The translations under genes and the position numbers were made by a program. From contig JAKSMV010000005.1 of the NCBI GenBank assembly GCA_024400425.1, positions 1-64,000 on the forward strand: a stretch of 64,000 nucleotides of DNA, written 5' to 3'. Shown in pieces: positions 34,625-43,369 of the stretch. The notes below the pieces were generated by a model. That model saw only the letters and a program-made list of their open reading frames with translations. It was not told the DNA's origin and did not search any database. Origin of the DNA: Bacteroidales bacterium (GTDB lineage Bacteria; Bacteroidota; Bacteroidia; Bacteroidales; F082). The first letter of the stretch is position 1; each line of letters opens with the position of its first letter.

Positions 34625-36079
34625 TTAGAATTTGATTCGCATCGAAGCCACCACGTTGCTCCTGAACTGTTTCTGCGTGATGAGTTCTGGGTTAAGCTCA
34701 ACATTGCCGGTGTCATACAGGTAGAAACCATTTACGTTGTGGCTCAATTCGTAGGCAAAGTCGAAGATGACCGATTCTGAGGCTACAGCGCTAAAGCCAA
34801 TGCTCGCTTTCTTGATGCTGCCGTATTTTTCCCCAATACCTTTTGGACTGCCGTAATAGGCAAGACCAGCCCTGATGTAGCTCGACCGTAACATGTATTC
34901 AGCGCCTATGCGTAGATTGAGCGAACGTCCATATAGTTCGGCGATTTCTTTGTTGGTATTGCTGTAGTCGTAGTAATCATCGTCAGTGCAATCGAAATTC
35001 GATTTTGCATAATTGGTGTATTCGGCATCAATGCTGATCATGCTTCGATGGCCCACGAAGGCAACGCTGCCAACCCATTTCAGAGGGGTGAAAAGATAAT
35101 AGTTGTAGGCAGAATTTGGACTGAGATATTTCGCATCGAACAGTCTCATGTGGTTTTCAGTCTCGGTTTGCCATGTCTCGTCGATGCTGTAGATTGTTGG
35201 CGAGTGGAATGCCACTCCGAATCGTAGCCATGTGTTGGCGTGATAGATGAACCCCAGCTTCAGGTTGGCACCGAGGCCCGATGACGACAGGTCTTCGGTG
35301 AAAGTCCAATCTCTAAAGTCATTTTCGTGATAGCCTGCTGGCACTTCTTCCTTGTAGGTGCGCGTACCGAAGCGCTTTAGGTGGGTTATGCCTACGCTGG
35401 CTCCAAGAAACAAACGGTCCATGCAATTGGCACTGAAGGCGAATGTCCATTCTTCCGAACGTCCCTTGAAATCGTATTCTTGGTTTTGCCAAAGGTTCCC
35501 TTGTGGGACTGGTGAGGTGTAGTAACCATCAACGGTGTCGATGAGGTAGGTCTGCCAAGCGGGGAAAATAGTGAAGGGGAAATCTTGCTCAATGTCGTAT
35601 GGAGAATAACCGTCGATTTGGCCCAAATAGCTGTCAATCATCGAACTGGTTGGGTTGAGTCCACGAGCATTGTTGAAGATGTTGTAGTCGTTGGTGCGGT
35701 TGAGGCTGATGCCGAATTGCGTGAAACGAACGAAACTATAGTTGCTCTTTTCTCTGGTTGAGACGAAACCGATGTTGGGAATGTTGAGACGGAGCCTGTT
35801 GGTAGTTTCGTCGTTGTCGTAGTAGGATGATTCCGAAGTGTTGCACAAAAAGCCGAGCGACATGTTCAGTTCGTTGCTTCGATAAAGCCCCATGCCGGCA
35901 GGGTTGATGCAGATGGAGGTTTGGTCGCCACCAACTGCTCCCAATGCATCGGCCATTCCTGTGGATTTGGCGGTGCCTTGATACATGACTCGCGAAAAAT
36001 CGATAGCGTCGCTGCTCGTCTGCCCGTACAGATTGGCAATGAATAGCAAGGCGGCTACTGTTGTAAATATTTTTCTCAT
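34625..36079 (-). CDS. OmpP1/FadL-like outer-membrane protein
   Basis: A 484-residue protein with a signal peptide (IFTTVAALLFIANLYGQ). The conserved N-terminal string 'QGTAKSTGMADALGAVGGDQTSICINPAGMGLYR' is typical of Bacteroidota OmpP1/FadL/TodX-type barrels. Many alternating aromatic strands follow, with the terminal strand 'RSNVVASMRIKF' ending in Phe, the BAM-recognition pattern. It may transport hydrophobic compounds; the substrate is unknown. Its promoter box TACCTTTG is embedded in the terminator hairpin of the upstream gene. Confidence 0.88.
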   Translation of the reverse strand: MRKIFTTVAALLFIANLYGQTSSDAIDFSRVMYQGTAKSTGMADALGAVGGDQTSICINPAGMGLYRSNELNMSLGFLCNTSESSYYDNDETTNRLRLNIPNIGFVSTREKSNYSFVRFTQFGISLNRTNDYNIFNNARGLNPTSSMIDSYLGQIDGYSPYDIEQDFPFTIFPAWQTYLIDTVDGYYTSPVPQGNLWQNQEYDFKGRSEEWTFAFSANCMDRLFLGASVGITHLKRFGTRTYKEEVPAGYHENDFRDWTFTEDLSSSGLGANLKLGFIYHANTWLRFGVAFHSPTIYSIDETWQTETENHMRLFDAKYLSPNSAYNYYLFTPLKWVGSVAFVGHRSMISIDAEYTNYAKSNFDCTDDDYYDYSNTNKEIAELYGRSLNLRIGAEYMLRSSYIRAGLAYYGSPKGIGEKYGSIKKASIGFSAVASESVIFDFAYELSHNVNGFYLYDTGNVELNPELITQKQFRSNVVASMRIKF

Positions 36080-36093
36080 GCTTGGAAAAAATT

Positions 36094-36129
36094 AAAGACT
36101 ACCTCGATTGGGTTGCAAAGGTAGTCTTT
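36094..36129 (-). terminator. Terminator hairpin containing the next promoter
   Basis: AAAGACTACCT (36094-36104) pairs with AGGTAGTCTTT (36119-36129). In leftward reading a T-run follows. The minus-strand -7 box TACCTTTG (36116-36123) of the outer-membrane gene lies in the first-read arm. Confidence 0.7.
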
Positions 36130-36158
36130 TTTGTTGTTATATAAGGTTTGTCGTAGAA

Positions 36159-37502
36159 TTATCTTCTTCCGCCACTGCCGCCAGAACGACCGCCGCCGCT
36201 TGAATGGCTTCCACCGCTTGAGTGGCTTCCGCCTGAGAATCCGCCACTTGAACGGCTGCTGCTCGAACTGCTGTGGCTGACGCCTGACGATGAGCTTCTT
36301 GATGATGAAGAACTGCTTCTGTTGTAGCTTGAGCTTGAACGGCTGCTGCTTGAGCTTGATTGGCTGCCGCGAGAGTAGGAAGAACTTGATGACCTTGAAC
36401 TACTTGTTGACGATGGTCTGCTGTAGCTCGACTGACTTTGTGGACGTACGTATTCGGAGCTAGAGCGTGAAGGACGGTTGCCGCTTTGTGAGGTTTGCGA
36501 CTGACGGCCGCTGCCCGTTGTGGCGCTTGGACGGCTGTTGGTGCCTTCACGGCCGCTTGCTGTGGCTGAAGGACGAGCATTCTGTCCGGTAGTTGATGGA
36601 CGGCTGGTAGGACGATCGCCGACTGATGGACGGCTGCTTGTGCCAGCTGTTGGTCTTGAGGTGGCTGTTGGTCTCGAACTAACGCCTTGAGAACGACCTG
36701 AAACTGATGAACCTGAACGGCCCGACATGCTTCCTGCTGATGCTCCACCATTGCGCGGGGTGGTTGAAGCCTGTTGACGGTAACTCATCGAGCCAGGGGT
36801 GTTGTTGCCGCTTCTTCTGACGCTTGCGACGTATGAGCCGAAGTTGCTGTGGCTGCCATTCCAATATCCATCATGGTAACCATCCCAATAGCCATTATGA
36901 TAGCCATTCCAATAACCATGGTTGTAGCCGCCCCAGTAGCCACCCCAAGGTCTCCAATAAGGATCCCAGTAGTGGTAGCCCCAATTCCAGCCCCAGTTCC
37001 AGCCCCAGCCGCAACTCCAGCAAGGATAACCCCAGCCTACGTTGACATAGACAGACGGGTAAAAATCCCAATAGAATGGGTCGTAGTAGTCGTTGACGTA
37101 GATGTTGTAGGTCGTGCCTCCACCAACATAGTAGTCGTCGTAGTAATCACGGTTACTTGATGCCGATGAACCGAAACGCTTGATGCGCGATGCGAAATCA
37201 GCATCGTAGTAAGTTTCTGTAGTTGTGTAAACTACACCATTGGTGTCAGTTACGGTTTCAGAGGTCTGATAAACAGGCTTGACGTCGCTGACATAGTTCT
37301 TGCTGTCAGTGTAGTAGTTCTGATAATCGTACTGCGATTTGCTTGTGATGCCCGAGTTGACATACGAGCTTCCATCGATGCCTGTCATCTGGTTTTCACC
37401 GTAAGGTGAATAATAGACGTCGTCTCTGGCGATTTGCTTGTTGGAGCGGCATCCAACAAGTACCATCATGGCGATGATTGGAATTATTCTAAACGTTTTC
37501 AT
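36159..37502 (-). CDS. Ser/Arg/Gly-rich lipoprotein with GYWNGYH repeats
   Basis: A 447-residue predicted lipoprotein (MMVLVGC lipobox). Start 37502 is chosen because the signal begins there; an open frame extends 16 codons upstream. The central part (about 170-225) is Trp/Tyr/Gly-rich ('WGWNWGWNWGYHYW' and repeated 'GYWNGYHNGYWDGYHDGYWNG'). The last 200 residues are low-complexity Ser/Arg/Pro and finish in Gly-rich 'HSSGGSHSSGGGRSGGSGG'. This resembles proteins often labelled vitellogenin-like in Bacteroidota. It is probably disordered and surface-exposed, of unknown role. An overlapping frame at 36137-36751 is a by-product of the repeats. Confidence 0.85.
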   Translation of the reverse strand: MKTFRIIPIIAMMVLVGCRSNKQIARDDVYYSPYGENQMTGIDGSSYVNSGITSKSQYDYQNYYTDSKNYVSDVKPVYQTSETVTDTNGVVYTTTETYYDADFASRIKRFGSSASSNRDYYDDYYVGGGTTYNIYVNDYYDPFYWDFYPSVYVNVGWGYPCWSCGWGWNWGWNWGYHYWDPYWRPWGGYWGGYNHGYWNGYHNGYWDGYHDGYWNGSHSNFGSYVASVRRSGNNTPGSMSYRQQASTTPRNGGASAGSMSGRSGSSVSGRSQGVSSRPTATSRPTAGTSSRPSVGDRPTSRPSTTGQNARPSATASGREGTNSRPSATTGSGRQSQTSQSGNRPSRSSSEYVRPQSQSSYSRPSSTSSSRSSSSSYSRGSQSSSSSSRSSSSYNRSSSSSSRSSSSGVSHSSSSSSRSSGGFSGGSHSSGGSHSSGGGRSGGSGGRR

Positions 37503-37599
37503 TTTATTATGGTGTTTATTCTTTTTGTTCAACGTATGCAAATTATACAAATTCTATACCAAAATGGATAAGTTGGCTGACTTAAATTGCCGTTTTTTT

Positions 37600-38433
37600 T
37601 CATTCATTGCCGAGTGGAATGAGCCTTCCTACTCCGTGCTTTTCAAAAGTGATTGTCGGTTGGCCTTTATAGTAGATGTTCCCTCTGTTGTAGATGCGCG
37701 CAATTAAGCCAACGGGTTCTGCGTCTTTGATGGCCCAAACGTATGCGTTGTTGGGGGAAGCGTTGTTGATGCGCACGTAGTTCGACTTGAGGTTCCGTGC
37801 ATCAAGTTGGCCATATGCCTTGAGGTAATATTCGCAGTAGTGTGCTTGGCCTTTGACGCTCACCTTCGATGTGCCGTTGTTGAAAAACAGTTTGATGAGA
37901 CCGCATGAAAAAGTGAGGTCAATGTCACCGGAACCTTCATTGATGTTGAGGAAGAAAGACTCGGGTTTGACGATGGTGTCGGTGAAAATCGAATCGTTGA
38001 TAATGGAGTCGTTAACGCTTGCTGGTTCTCTGTAGCCACGGATCGAGTCGTCGGAAGCGCATTTCAGGTAGCCGATGGAGGCGTAGTCGATGGCGCGTAG
38101 GGTGTCGTAATAGACGGTCATCTCGCACTGGTAGTTGGTGCTGAAATTCAGGTTGAAACCGTTCTCGTTTTTAAGCAATAGCGTGTCGCCAACGACTTCA
38201 TGACTGATTTTGCCAGCCAGCTTGTTCGGACAAGTCAACTCGATTCTAGGATTATTACTGTGCTTGAGATTGACGCTAAGGTTGTTGTAAATGCAAATGG
38301 ATTTGAATGACGTCTCGATGGGAATCTCAACAGTCGCCACCTCGCCGTAGAGGTGTTCGTCCATCTTTTGACATGAGGCAAGTAGTAACTCAGTGACGGC
38401 GAAGATAACCAGGAGTGCGTGATTTCTTTTCAT
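37600..38433 (-). CDS. DUF2807 (GIN domain) lipoprotein
   Basis: A 277-residue predicted lipoprotein (LLLASC, Cys21). The sequence 'FKSICIYNNLSVNLKHSNNPRIELTCPNKLAGKISHEVVGDTLLLKNENG' is the typical DUF2807/putative auto-transporter adhesin head GIN-domain pattern. Further beta-helix-like strands include 'LFFNNGTSKVSVKGQAHYCEYYLKAYGQLDARNL'. Its start overlaps the end of the acyloxyacyl-hydrolase-like gene by 44 nt, so the two are probably co-transcribed. Function unknown; surface location is inferred. Confidence 0.88.
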   Translation of the reverse strand: MKRNHALLVIFAVTELLLASCQKMDEHLYGEVATVEIPIETSFKSICIYNNLSVNLKHSNNPRIELTCPNKLAGKISHEVVGDTLLLKNENGFNLNFSTNYQCEMTVYYDTLRAIDYASIGYLKCASDDSIRGYREPASVNDSIINDSIFTDTIVKPESFFLNINEGSGDIDLTFSCGLIKLFFNNGTSKVSVKGQAHYCEYYLKAYGQLDARNLKSNYVRINNASPNNAYVWAIKDAEPVGLIARIYNRGNIYYKGQPTITFEKHGVGRLIPLGNE

Positions 38434-39577
38434 TTTTCGGGAGATAATACTTGTGGTTGAAATGATGGCCGAAGCCTATGCTGATGAAGTCGGCCTTGAT
38501 GTCGTAGGTGGTAAACGACAGGCAGACGAAACTGTTGTCGGTGATGTAGCCGCGCAGGCCAAGCTTTTGGTAAAACAGGAAAGCATTTGCGGGAAGCGGC
38601 TGGTTGTTGCGTAAGCCGATATTGAACATGAAACTGATGCGGTCTAGCATCATTTCATACGAAAGGAGAAAACCGATTTCCTTGGTCCAGCCAGGGTGCG
38701 TGATCTCGCCGCTGTTGTCGATGACAAATTCAAGTCCTGCTCCCAAACGGTCGCGCTCGCTGATTTGGAACATTACGTTGCCGGCAAAGTCGTGGACGAT
38801 GAATAGGTCGTGGTTGCTGTAGTTTTGCGACATGTCCTTGAAACCAATCGTATATTGGAAGTCGGAAACGAGATATCTTCTTCCGTCGAATTCAAAGAGG
38901 AAATGCTTCGGACGCAGACGCTTGTCAAGAAGGTCTTTGGGCTTTTGAAGGTACCACGAAAAACCGCTTGCCAGACTGAAGATGTTGATGCCCATGTTGG
39001 GCGAACGTGTGGCTCCGTTTGAGAAGTGGGTTAAACCAAACGAATTGACCCAATATAAGCGGTCGGTAAGTCGCTGGCGATATTCGAACGACAAATTGAT
39101 GGCGGCATTCACGTGCGACCCGATGGCGTAGTTGTGATAATTCTCGACTGGGTCGAATTTTTTAGTCAGGTAGGAGAGGCCGACACCCAACTTGAAGGTG
39201 ATTTTGCTGCTTTCGCTATTGTTGATGGGAAAGTTGACGAATGGGTACAGCGCAAACACATCGCCCAACTCGTTGCAATACTGGCTTCCCTTGAGTTGCG
39301 AATAATAGAATGTCAATCCGATGGATGGGTAGTTGTGGAGCACTTCCCAACGGTGCTGCCCGTAGGTGTTATGGTGAAGCGAGAGTTCAAACGAGGGTGT
39401 GTGCCCACAATAACGGCCTAAGGCTGAATGCGATTCGTCGTTTTGGAAATACATATAACCATAATGTGCCCGCGCTTCAATCTCGTAGTTCTTCGAGTTG
39501 GTCTGTGCGGTGACTTTTGCGATATTGCCAAACAGCAATATCACTATTGTGATTATATGCGAAAGTGCGCTTTTCAT
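38390..39577 (-). CDS. Acyloxyacyl hydrolase / PagL-like outer-membrane protein
   Basis: A 395-residue protein with a signal peptide (SALSHIITIVILLFGNIAKVTAQ); ATG 39577 is chosen, with an ATG four codons upstream as alternative. The 'GLTHFSNGATRSPNMGINIFSLASGFSWYL' stretch matches the acyloxyacyl hydrolase (PagL-like, PF09411) active-site strand with His and Ser. The rest forms barrel-like strands and an extra C-terminal half of about 170 residues beyond minimal PagL. In the family, PagL removes the 3-O acyl chain of lipid A in the outer membrane. It lies near the lpx genes but is transcribed separately. Confidence 0.83.
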   Translation of the reverse strand: MKSALSHIITIVILLFGNIAKVTAQTNSKNYEIEARAHYGYMYFQNDESHSALGRYCGHTPSFELSLHHNTYGQHRWEVLHNYPSIGLTFYYSQLKGSQYCNELGDVFALYPFVNFPINNSESSKITFKLGVGLSYLTKKFDPVENYHNYAIGSHVNAAINLSFEYRQRLTDRLYWVNSFGLTHFSNGATRSPNMGINIFSLASGFSWYLQKPKDLLDKRLRPKHFLFEFDGRRYLVSDFQYTIGFKDMSQNYSNHDLFIVHDFAGNVMFQISERDRLGAGLEFVIDNSGEITHPGWTKEIGFLLSYEMMLDRISFMFNIGLRNNQPLPANAFLFYQKLGLRGYITDNSFVCLSFTTYDIKADFISIGFGHHFNHKYYLPKNEKKSRTPGYLRRH

Positions 39578-39645
39578 TACAATCTGCAAAAGTACGAAAA
39601 TGCCAGCAATTGACCATCTTTAAATGTAGTTTGCACGGAAAAGCC

Positions 39646-39653
39646 TATCTTTG
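39646..39653 (+). promoter_or_regulatory. -7 box TATCTTTG for mazG
   Basis: TATCTTTG is directly followed by an in-frame ATG at 39655, too close to be in the transcript. This favours the ATG at 39676 as the start. Confidence 0.55.
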
Positions 39654-39675
39654 CATGTCAAATCACATTTCAGAC

Positions 39676-40449
39676 ATGGACGAACGACTACAGGCTTTCA
39701 AGCATCTGCTTGACATTGTTGACGAAGTGAGGGCCAAGTGCCCTTGGGATAGTGTGCAAACCATCGAGAGCATCCGCCATCTTACTATTGAAGAGACTTA
39801 CGAACTGAGCGAAGCCATCCTTGCCAACGACCTTCCTGACGTGAAGAAGGAACTCGGCGACTTGATGCTTCATATCACACTGTATTCGAAAATGGCGGAT
39901 GAAAAAGGCGCATTCAATATTGTTGATGTGCTTAATGGCATTTGCGAAAAGATGATTGTGCGTCATCCTCATATTTTTGGAAACCAGAAAGTTGCCGATG
40001 CCAATGAAGTGTCGCAGAACTGGGAGAAAATCAAGTTGGAGAAGGAACATAACCGCAGTGTGCTGGGTGGCGTGCCCGAAAGTCTGCCGGCTTTACTCAA
40101 GGCCTACAGAATGCAACAAAAGGCTGCTGGTGTAGGATTTGAATGGACCGATGCCGACCAGGCTTGGAAAAAAGTGGAGGAGGAGAGGGGCGAACTGTTT
40201 GCAGAATTGCAAAATCAGGATGCTGAAAATGCCAAGGCTGAAGATGAATTTGGCGACTTGCTCTTTGCACTTATCAATTATGGAAGGATGAAGGGCATCA
40301 ATGCGGAAGATGCCTTGGAAAAGACCAACCGCAAGTTCCGCCAGCGTTTCGGCTATGTCGAACAACAAGCCCGAAAACAAGGCACGGGTGTGCAAAACCT
40401 CAGCCTTGATGAAATGATCCAGTTCTGGAACGAAGCGAAAAAACAATGA
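39676..40449 (+). CDS. mazG: Nucleoside triphosphate pyrophosphohydrolase MazG
   Basis: A 257-residue enzyme with two MazG-type four-helix parts. The first has 'LLDIVDEVRAKCPWDSVQTIESIRHLTIEETYELSEAIL' and 'VKKELGDLMLHITLYSKMADE', with the ExxE and ExxD metal motifs. The second has 'EEERGELFAELQ' and 'AEDEFGDLLFALINYGR'. MazG hydrolyses NTPs to NMPs plus pyrophosphate and helps clear aberrant nucleotides. The length equals that of E. coli MazG. It is divergent from the acyloxyacyl-hydrolase-like gene and converges on lpxA. Confidence 0.95.
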   Translation: MDERLQAFKHLLDIVDEVRAKCPWDSVQTIESIRHLTIEETYELSEAILANDLPDVKKELGDLMLHITLYSKMADEKGAFNIVDVLNGICEKMIVRHPHIFGNQKVADANEVSQNWEKIKLEKEHNRSVLGGVPESLPALLKAYRMQQKAAGVGFEWTDADQAWKKVEEERGELFAELQNQDAENAKAEDEFGDLLFALINYGRMKGINAEDALEKTNRKFRQRFGYVEQQARKQGTGVQNLSLDEMIQFWNEAKKQ

Positions 40450-40458
40450 AAACTGACT

Positions 40459-41250
40459 TTAAAGTTCGTTGGCTATGGAGTTCTTCATGATGCCAATCTT
40501 CGAACTCTCTATGAAGTTGGTGATGAAATCTCTGTCTTCCGAAGCGGGCAGGTTCTCCTTGATGTACTGAACTGATTGCGATACGTTCATGCCAACGCTA
40601 TAGATGACACGATAGATGTCTTGAATGGCGTTGATGCGTTCGCGCGAGAAACCGCGTCGTGTAAGTCCAACGGAATTGACACCTGCATAACAAACCGGAT
40701 AACCAGGACCTGTCTTTACGAAAGGCGGGATGTCTTTGTTGACCATGGCACCGCCCGAAATCATCACGTGGGCACCGATGCGTGTGAACTGACTCACAGC
40801 TGCCAAACCGCCAAAGATGGCCCAGTCGTCAACGGTGATGTGGCCTGCCAAGGTAGCGGCATTGGCCATGATGACGTTGTCGCCCAAGAAGCAATCGTGA
40901 GCGACATGCGTGAAAGCCATCAAAAGGCAGTTCTTTCCCACTACGGTCTTGCCCGAAGCGATGGTACCTTTGTTTACGGTTGCCGATTCGCGGACAGTGG
41001 TGCCGTCACCGATGTAGCAATAAGTGGTTTCGCCTTTGTATTTCAGGTCTTGCGGAATGGCAGAGATGACTGCTCCAGGAAAAATCTTGCAGTTTTTGCC
41101 AATGCGGGCGCCATCAAAAATGGTGACGTTGGGGCCAATCCATGTGCCGGAGCCAATCTCCACATCTTCTCCTATCCAGGCAAAGGGTTCAATCTTGACG
41201 TCTTCCGCAATGCGGGCATTAGGATGAATGTAGGCGAGAGGCTGATTCAT
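40459..41250 (-). CDS. lpxA: UDP-N-acetylglucosamine O-acyltransferase LpxA
   Basis: A 263-residue left-handed beta-helix enzyme that transfers a 3-hydroxyacyl chain from ACP to UDP-GlcNAc, the first step of lipid A synthesis. Hexapeptide repeats run from 'AYIHPNARIAEDVKIEPFAWIGEDVEIGSG' to about residue 185. The catalytic His is in 'AFTHVAHDCFLGDN'. A helical C-terminus with 'GLTRRGFSRERINAIQDIYR' is typical. It starts 3 nt after the lpxC stop, in the order lpxD-lpxC-lpxA. Confidence 0.97.
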   Translation of the reverse strand: MNQPLAYIHPNARIAEDVKIEPFAWIGEDVEIGSGTWIGPNVTIFDGARIGKNCKIFPGAVISAIPQDLKYKGETTYCYIGDGTTVRESATVNKGTIASGKTVVGKNCLLMAFTHVAHDCFLGDNVIMANAATLAGHITVDDWAIFGGLAAVSQFTRIGAHVMISGGAMVNKDIPPFVKTGPGYPVCYAGVNSVGLTRRGFSRERINAIQDIYRVIYSVGMNVSQSVQYIKENLPASEDRDFITNFIESSKIGIMKNSIANEL

Positions 41251-41253
41251 GGC

Positions 41254-42168
41254 TTAATATAATAAGGTGTGTTTGATTTTTCTTGCAAAAGAAGTGTTCG
41301 AGAAGTGACCGGGCTTTACGGCTGTCACTTTTCCTTTAATGGGACGTCCCACCAAAGTGAGGTCACCGATGACATCGAGCAGCTTGTGACGGGCTGGCTC
41401 ATTGTCGAAATACAGTTCCACATTGTTCAGGATACCGCATTCCTTGACCACAACTTTAGGCTTCTTGAAGAAAGCTGCGATGTGGTCGAGCTCCTCTTCC
41501 GACACGTTCTTGTTGACGAACACGATGGCGTTGGTGAGGTCGCCGCCCTTGATGAGGTTGCGGCTGATGAGCGTCTCCAACTCGTGCAGGAACACGAAGG
41601 TGCGGCATGGCGCTATCTCGTTCTCGAAATCCTTCAGGTCGGTGAGTGTGGCTTCCTGTTCGTCCAAGACGCGGGTGTTGTATTTGACTTTCGTTTCTAT
41701 CTGGAAGGTGTCGCAAGGTTCGATGGTGAGTTCGATGCCCAACACTTCGTTCTTGTAGGAAATGGGTTCGGTGATTTCAATGTAGTTGCGTGTTGCATTC
41801 TGCTCCACAATGCCTGCTTCGCGGATGGCTTCGACAAAGAACTTGGCGCTGCCGTCCATGATGGGCATTTCTTCCACATTGATGTCAATGAGTACGTTGT
41901 CGATGCCCATGCCGCGCAAGGCTGCAAGAACATGTTCAACGGTATATATCTTCACACCGCCCTTGCCGAGCGTAGTGCCTCGTGCCGTGTCGATGACGTT
42001 GTCAACGTCGGCTTCAATAATCGGTTGATTCTCAAGGTCAACACGGCGGAAACGGATGCCCGTGTTAGCAGGTGCTGGGTTGAAGGTCAGAGTGCCGCAT
42101 TGGCGTGTGTGGAGACCTGCTCCTTTCACGCTGACTTTACTCTTGAGTGTACATTGTTTGTCTGCCAT
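41254..42168 (-). CDS. lpxC: UDP-3-O-acyl-GlcNAc deacetylase LpxC (no FabZ fusion)
   Basis: A 304-residue zinc deacetylase. The N-terminal 'QCTLKSKVSVKGAGLHTRQCGTLTFNPAPANTGIRF' begins the first domain. Zinc ligands are visible in 'YTVEHVLAALRGMGIDN' and 'HKLLDVIGDLTLVG', and the general base region is 'EMPIMDGSAKFF'. Bacteroidota usually encode LpxC fused to a C-terminal FabZ dehydratase of about 150 residues. Here the frame stops right after the LpxC domain (KIKHTLLY) and lpxA follows after 3 nt, so no room is left for FabZ. The minus-strand promoter TTTGG-N18-TAATTTTG lies at 42208-42238. Confidence 0.96.
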   Translation of the reverse strand: MADKQCTLKSKVSVKGAGLHTRQCGTLTFNPAPANTGIRFRRVDLENQPIIEADVDNVIDTARGTTLGKGGVKIYTVEHVLAALRGMGIDNVLIDINVEEMPIMDGSAKFFVEAIREAGIVEQNATRNYIEITEPISYKNEVLGIELTIEPCDTFQIETKVKYNTRVLDEQEATLTDLKDFENEIAPCRTFVFLHELETLISRNLIKGGDLTNAIVFVNKNVSEEELDHIAAFFKKPKVVVKECGILNNVELYFDNEPARHKLLDVIGDLTLVGRPIKGKVTAVKPGHFSNTSFARKIKHTLLY

Positions 42169-42207
42169 AAAATATTATTCGAGGGACTTTCGTCCACAAA
42201 AATCGGG

Positions 42208-42238
42208 CAAAATTAGGGAAAAAAATCATAAAACCAAA
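42208..42238 (-). promoter_or_regulatory. Promoter TTTGG-N18-TAATTTTG for lpxC-lpxA
   Basis: On the minus strand TTTGG begins at 42238 and TAATTTTG spans 42215-42208, with 23 nt start to start, the consensus distance. It lies 40 nt before the lpxC ATG, so lpxC-lpxA can be expressed apart from lpxD. Confidence 0.75.
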
Positions 42239-42271
42239 AAAAATCTTTTTCTGATTGGGCAAGAAAGAGGT

Positions 42272-43309
42272 TTATTTTGACTTGAGTTGCTCGATTTCTT
42301 TCTCAAGACGGTCGATGGTCTTGGCCATTTCGTCCAGATGACGAAGCCGTGCCGAGGCCTTCATGTATTGGCGCAACGGCATGGATGGCGTTCCCATGAA
42401 ATCTTGGTTGGGTTGCTTGATGGTGCCCAACACACCCGACTGTGCGCCAAAACGCGACTGGTCGGCGATGTGCAGATGTCCGGCAAAACCGCATTGGCCA
42501 CCTACCACGCAGTTTTTCCCGATGTGAGTGGAACCGCTCACGCCTGTTTGGGCTGCCATGGCAGTGTCTTCGCCCACTTCGGTATTATGAGCCAGCATGA
42601 TGAGGTTGTCCAACTTCACGCCACGGTGGATGTGCGTCGAACCCATGGTGGCGCGGTCGATGGTGGTGTTGGCACCAATCTCAACATCGTCGTCGATGAC
42701 AACATTGCCGACTTGCGGAATCTTGTCGTAGTGACCGTCAGGCTGCGGAGCGAAGCCGAAGCCGTCGCCGCCAACCACAACGCCGGCATGAAGCGTGCAT
42801 CGCTGTCCGATGATGGTGTTGCGGTAGAGTTTCACGCCAGGATACAACGTGGTGTTGTCGCCAATTACCGAATTGTCGCCCACATAGACCTGTGGATAGA
42901 TTTTCACATTGTTGCCAATCTTCACATTCTCGCCCACGAAAGCGAACTCGCCAAGGTAAGCGCTGTCGCCCACAGTAGCAGAAGCCGAAACGAAAGCCAA
43001 CGACGAAACGCCGTGCTTGTCTTGAGTTATTTGGTCGTAGAAAGCTAATAGTTTGGCGAACGACGCGTAGGCATCGGGCACACGAATCAAGGTGGCGGCG
43101 ATGGGAGCCGTGGCCTCGAAAGTGTCGTTGACGATGACCACCGACGACCGTGTTTCATAGATATAAGGTGTATATTTCGGGTTGGCCAAGAAGCTGAGCA
43201 TGCCTGGTGCGCCTTCTTCGATTTTGGCGACGTTCCATACTTCGGCATTGGGATTGCCTTCCACCTTGCCTTGCAGCAGCTCGGCGATTTGTGAAGCTAA
43301 GAATTTCAT
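42272..43309 (-). CDS. lpxD: UDP-3-O-acylglucosamine N-acyltransferase LpxD
   Basis: A 345-residue enzyme adding the second 3-hydroxyacyl chain in lipid A synthesis. The N-terminal uridine-binding domain ('[28 protein letters not shown]...[16 protein letters not shown]') is followed by left-handed beta-helix repeats. The signature '[26 protein letters not shown]' is complete, and the catalytic His is in '[12 protein letters not shown]'. The C-terminal helix ([24 protein letters not shown]) mediates trimer packing. Located 103 bp upstream of lpxC on the same strand. Confidence 0.97.
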   Translation of the reverse strand: MKFLASQIAELLQGKVEGNPNAEVWNVAKIEEGAPGMLSFLANPKYTPYIYETRSSVVIVNDTFEATAPIAATLIRVPDAYASFAKLLAFYDQITQDKHGVSSLAFVSASATVGDSAYLGEFAFVGENVKIGNNVKIYPQVYVGDNSVIGDNTTLYPGVKLYRNTIIGQRCTLHAGVVVGGDGFGFAPQPDGHYDKIPQVGNVVIDDDVEIGANTTIDRATMGSTHIHRGVKLDNLIMLAHNTEVGEDTAMAAQTGVSGSTHIGKNCVVGGQCGFAGHLHIADQSRFGAQSGVLGTIKQPNQDFMGTPSMPLRQYMKASARLRHLDEMAKTIDRLEKEIEQLKSK

Positions 43310-43369
43310 CTTTCTGTGTTAGTAATTACTGAATGACAACTCAATTAGGTGGATTTTATTGCCTTCCGC

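Noticed and set aside
36137..36751. 204-residue minus-strand frame rich in Gln and Ala
   Set aside because: It is an alternative reading of the Ser/Arg repeats in the lipoprotein gene on the same strand.
41269..42216. 315-residue antisense frame over lpxC
   Set aside because: It lies opposite a clear lpxC with intact zinc motifs.
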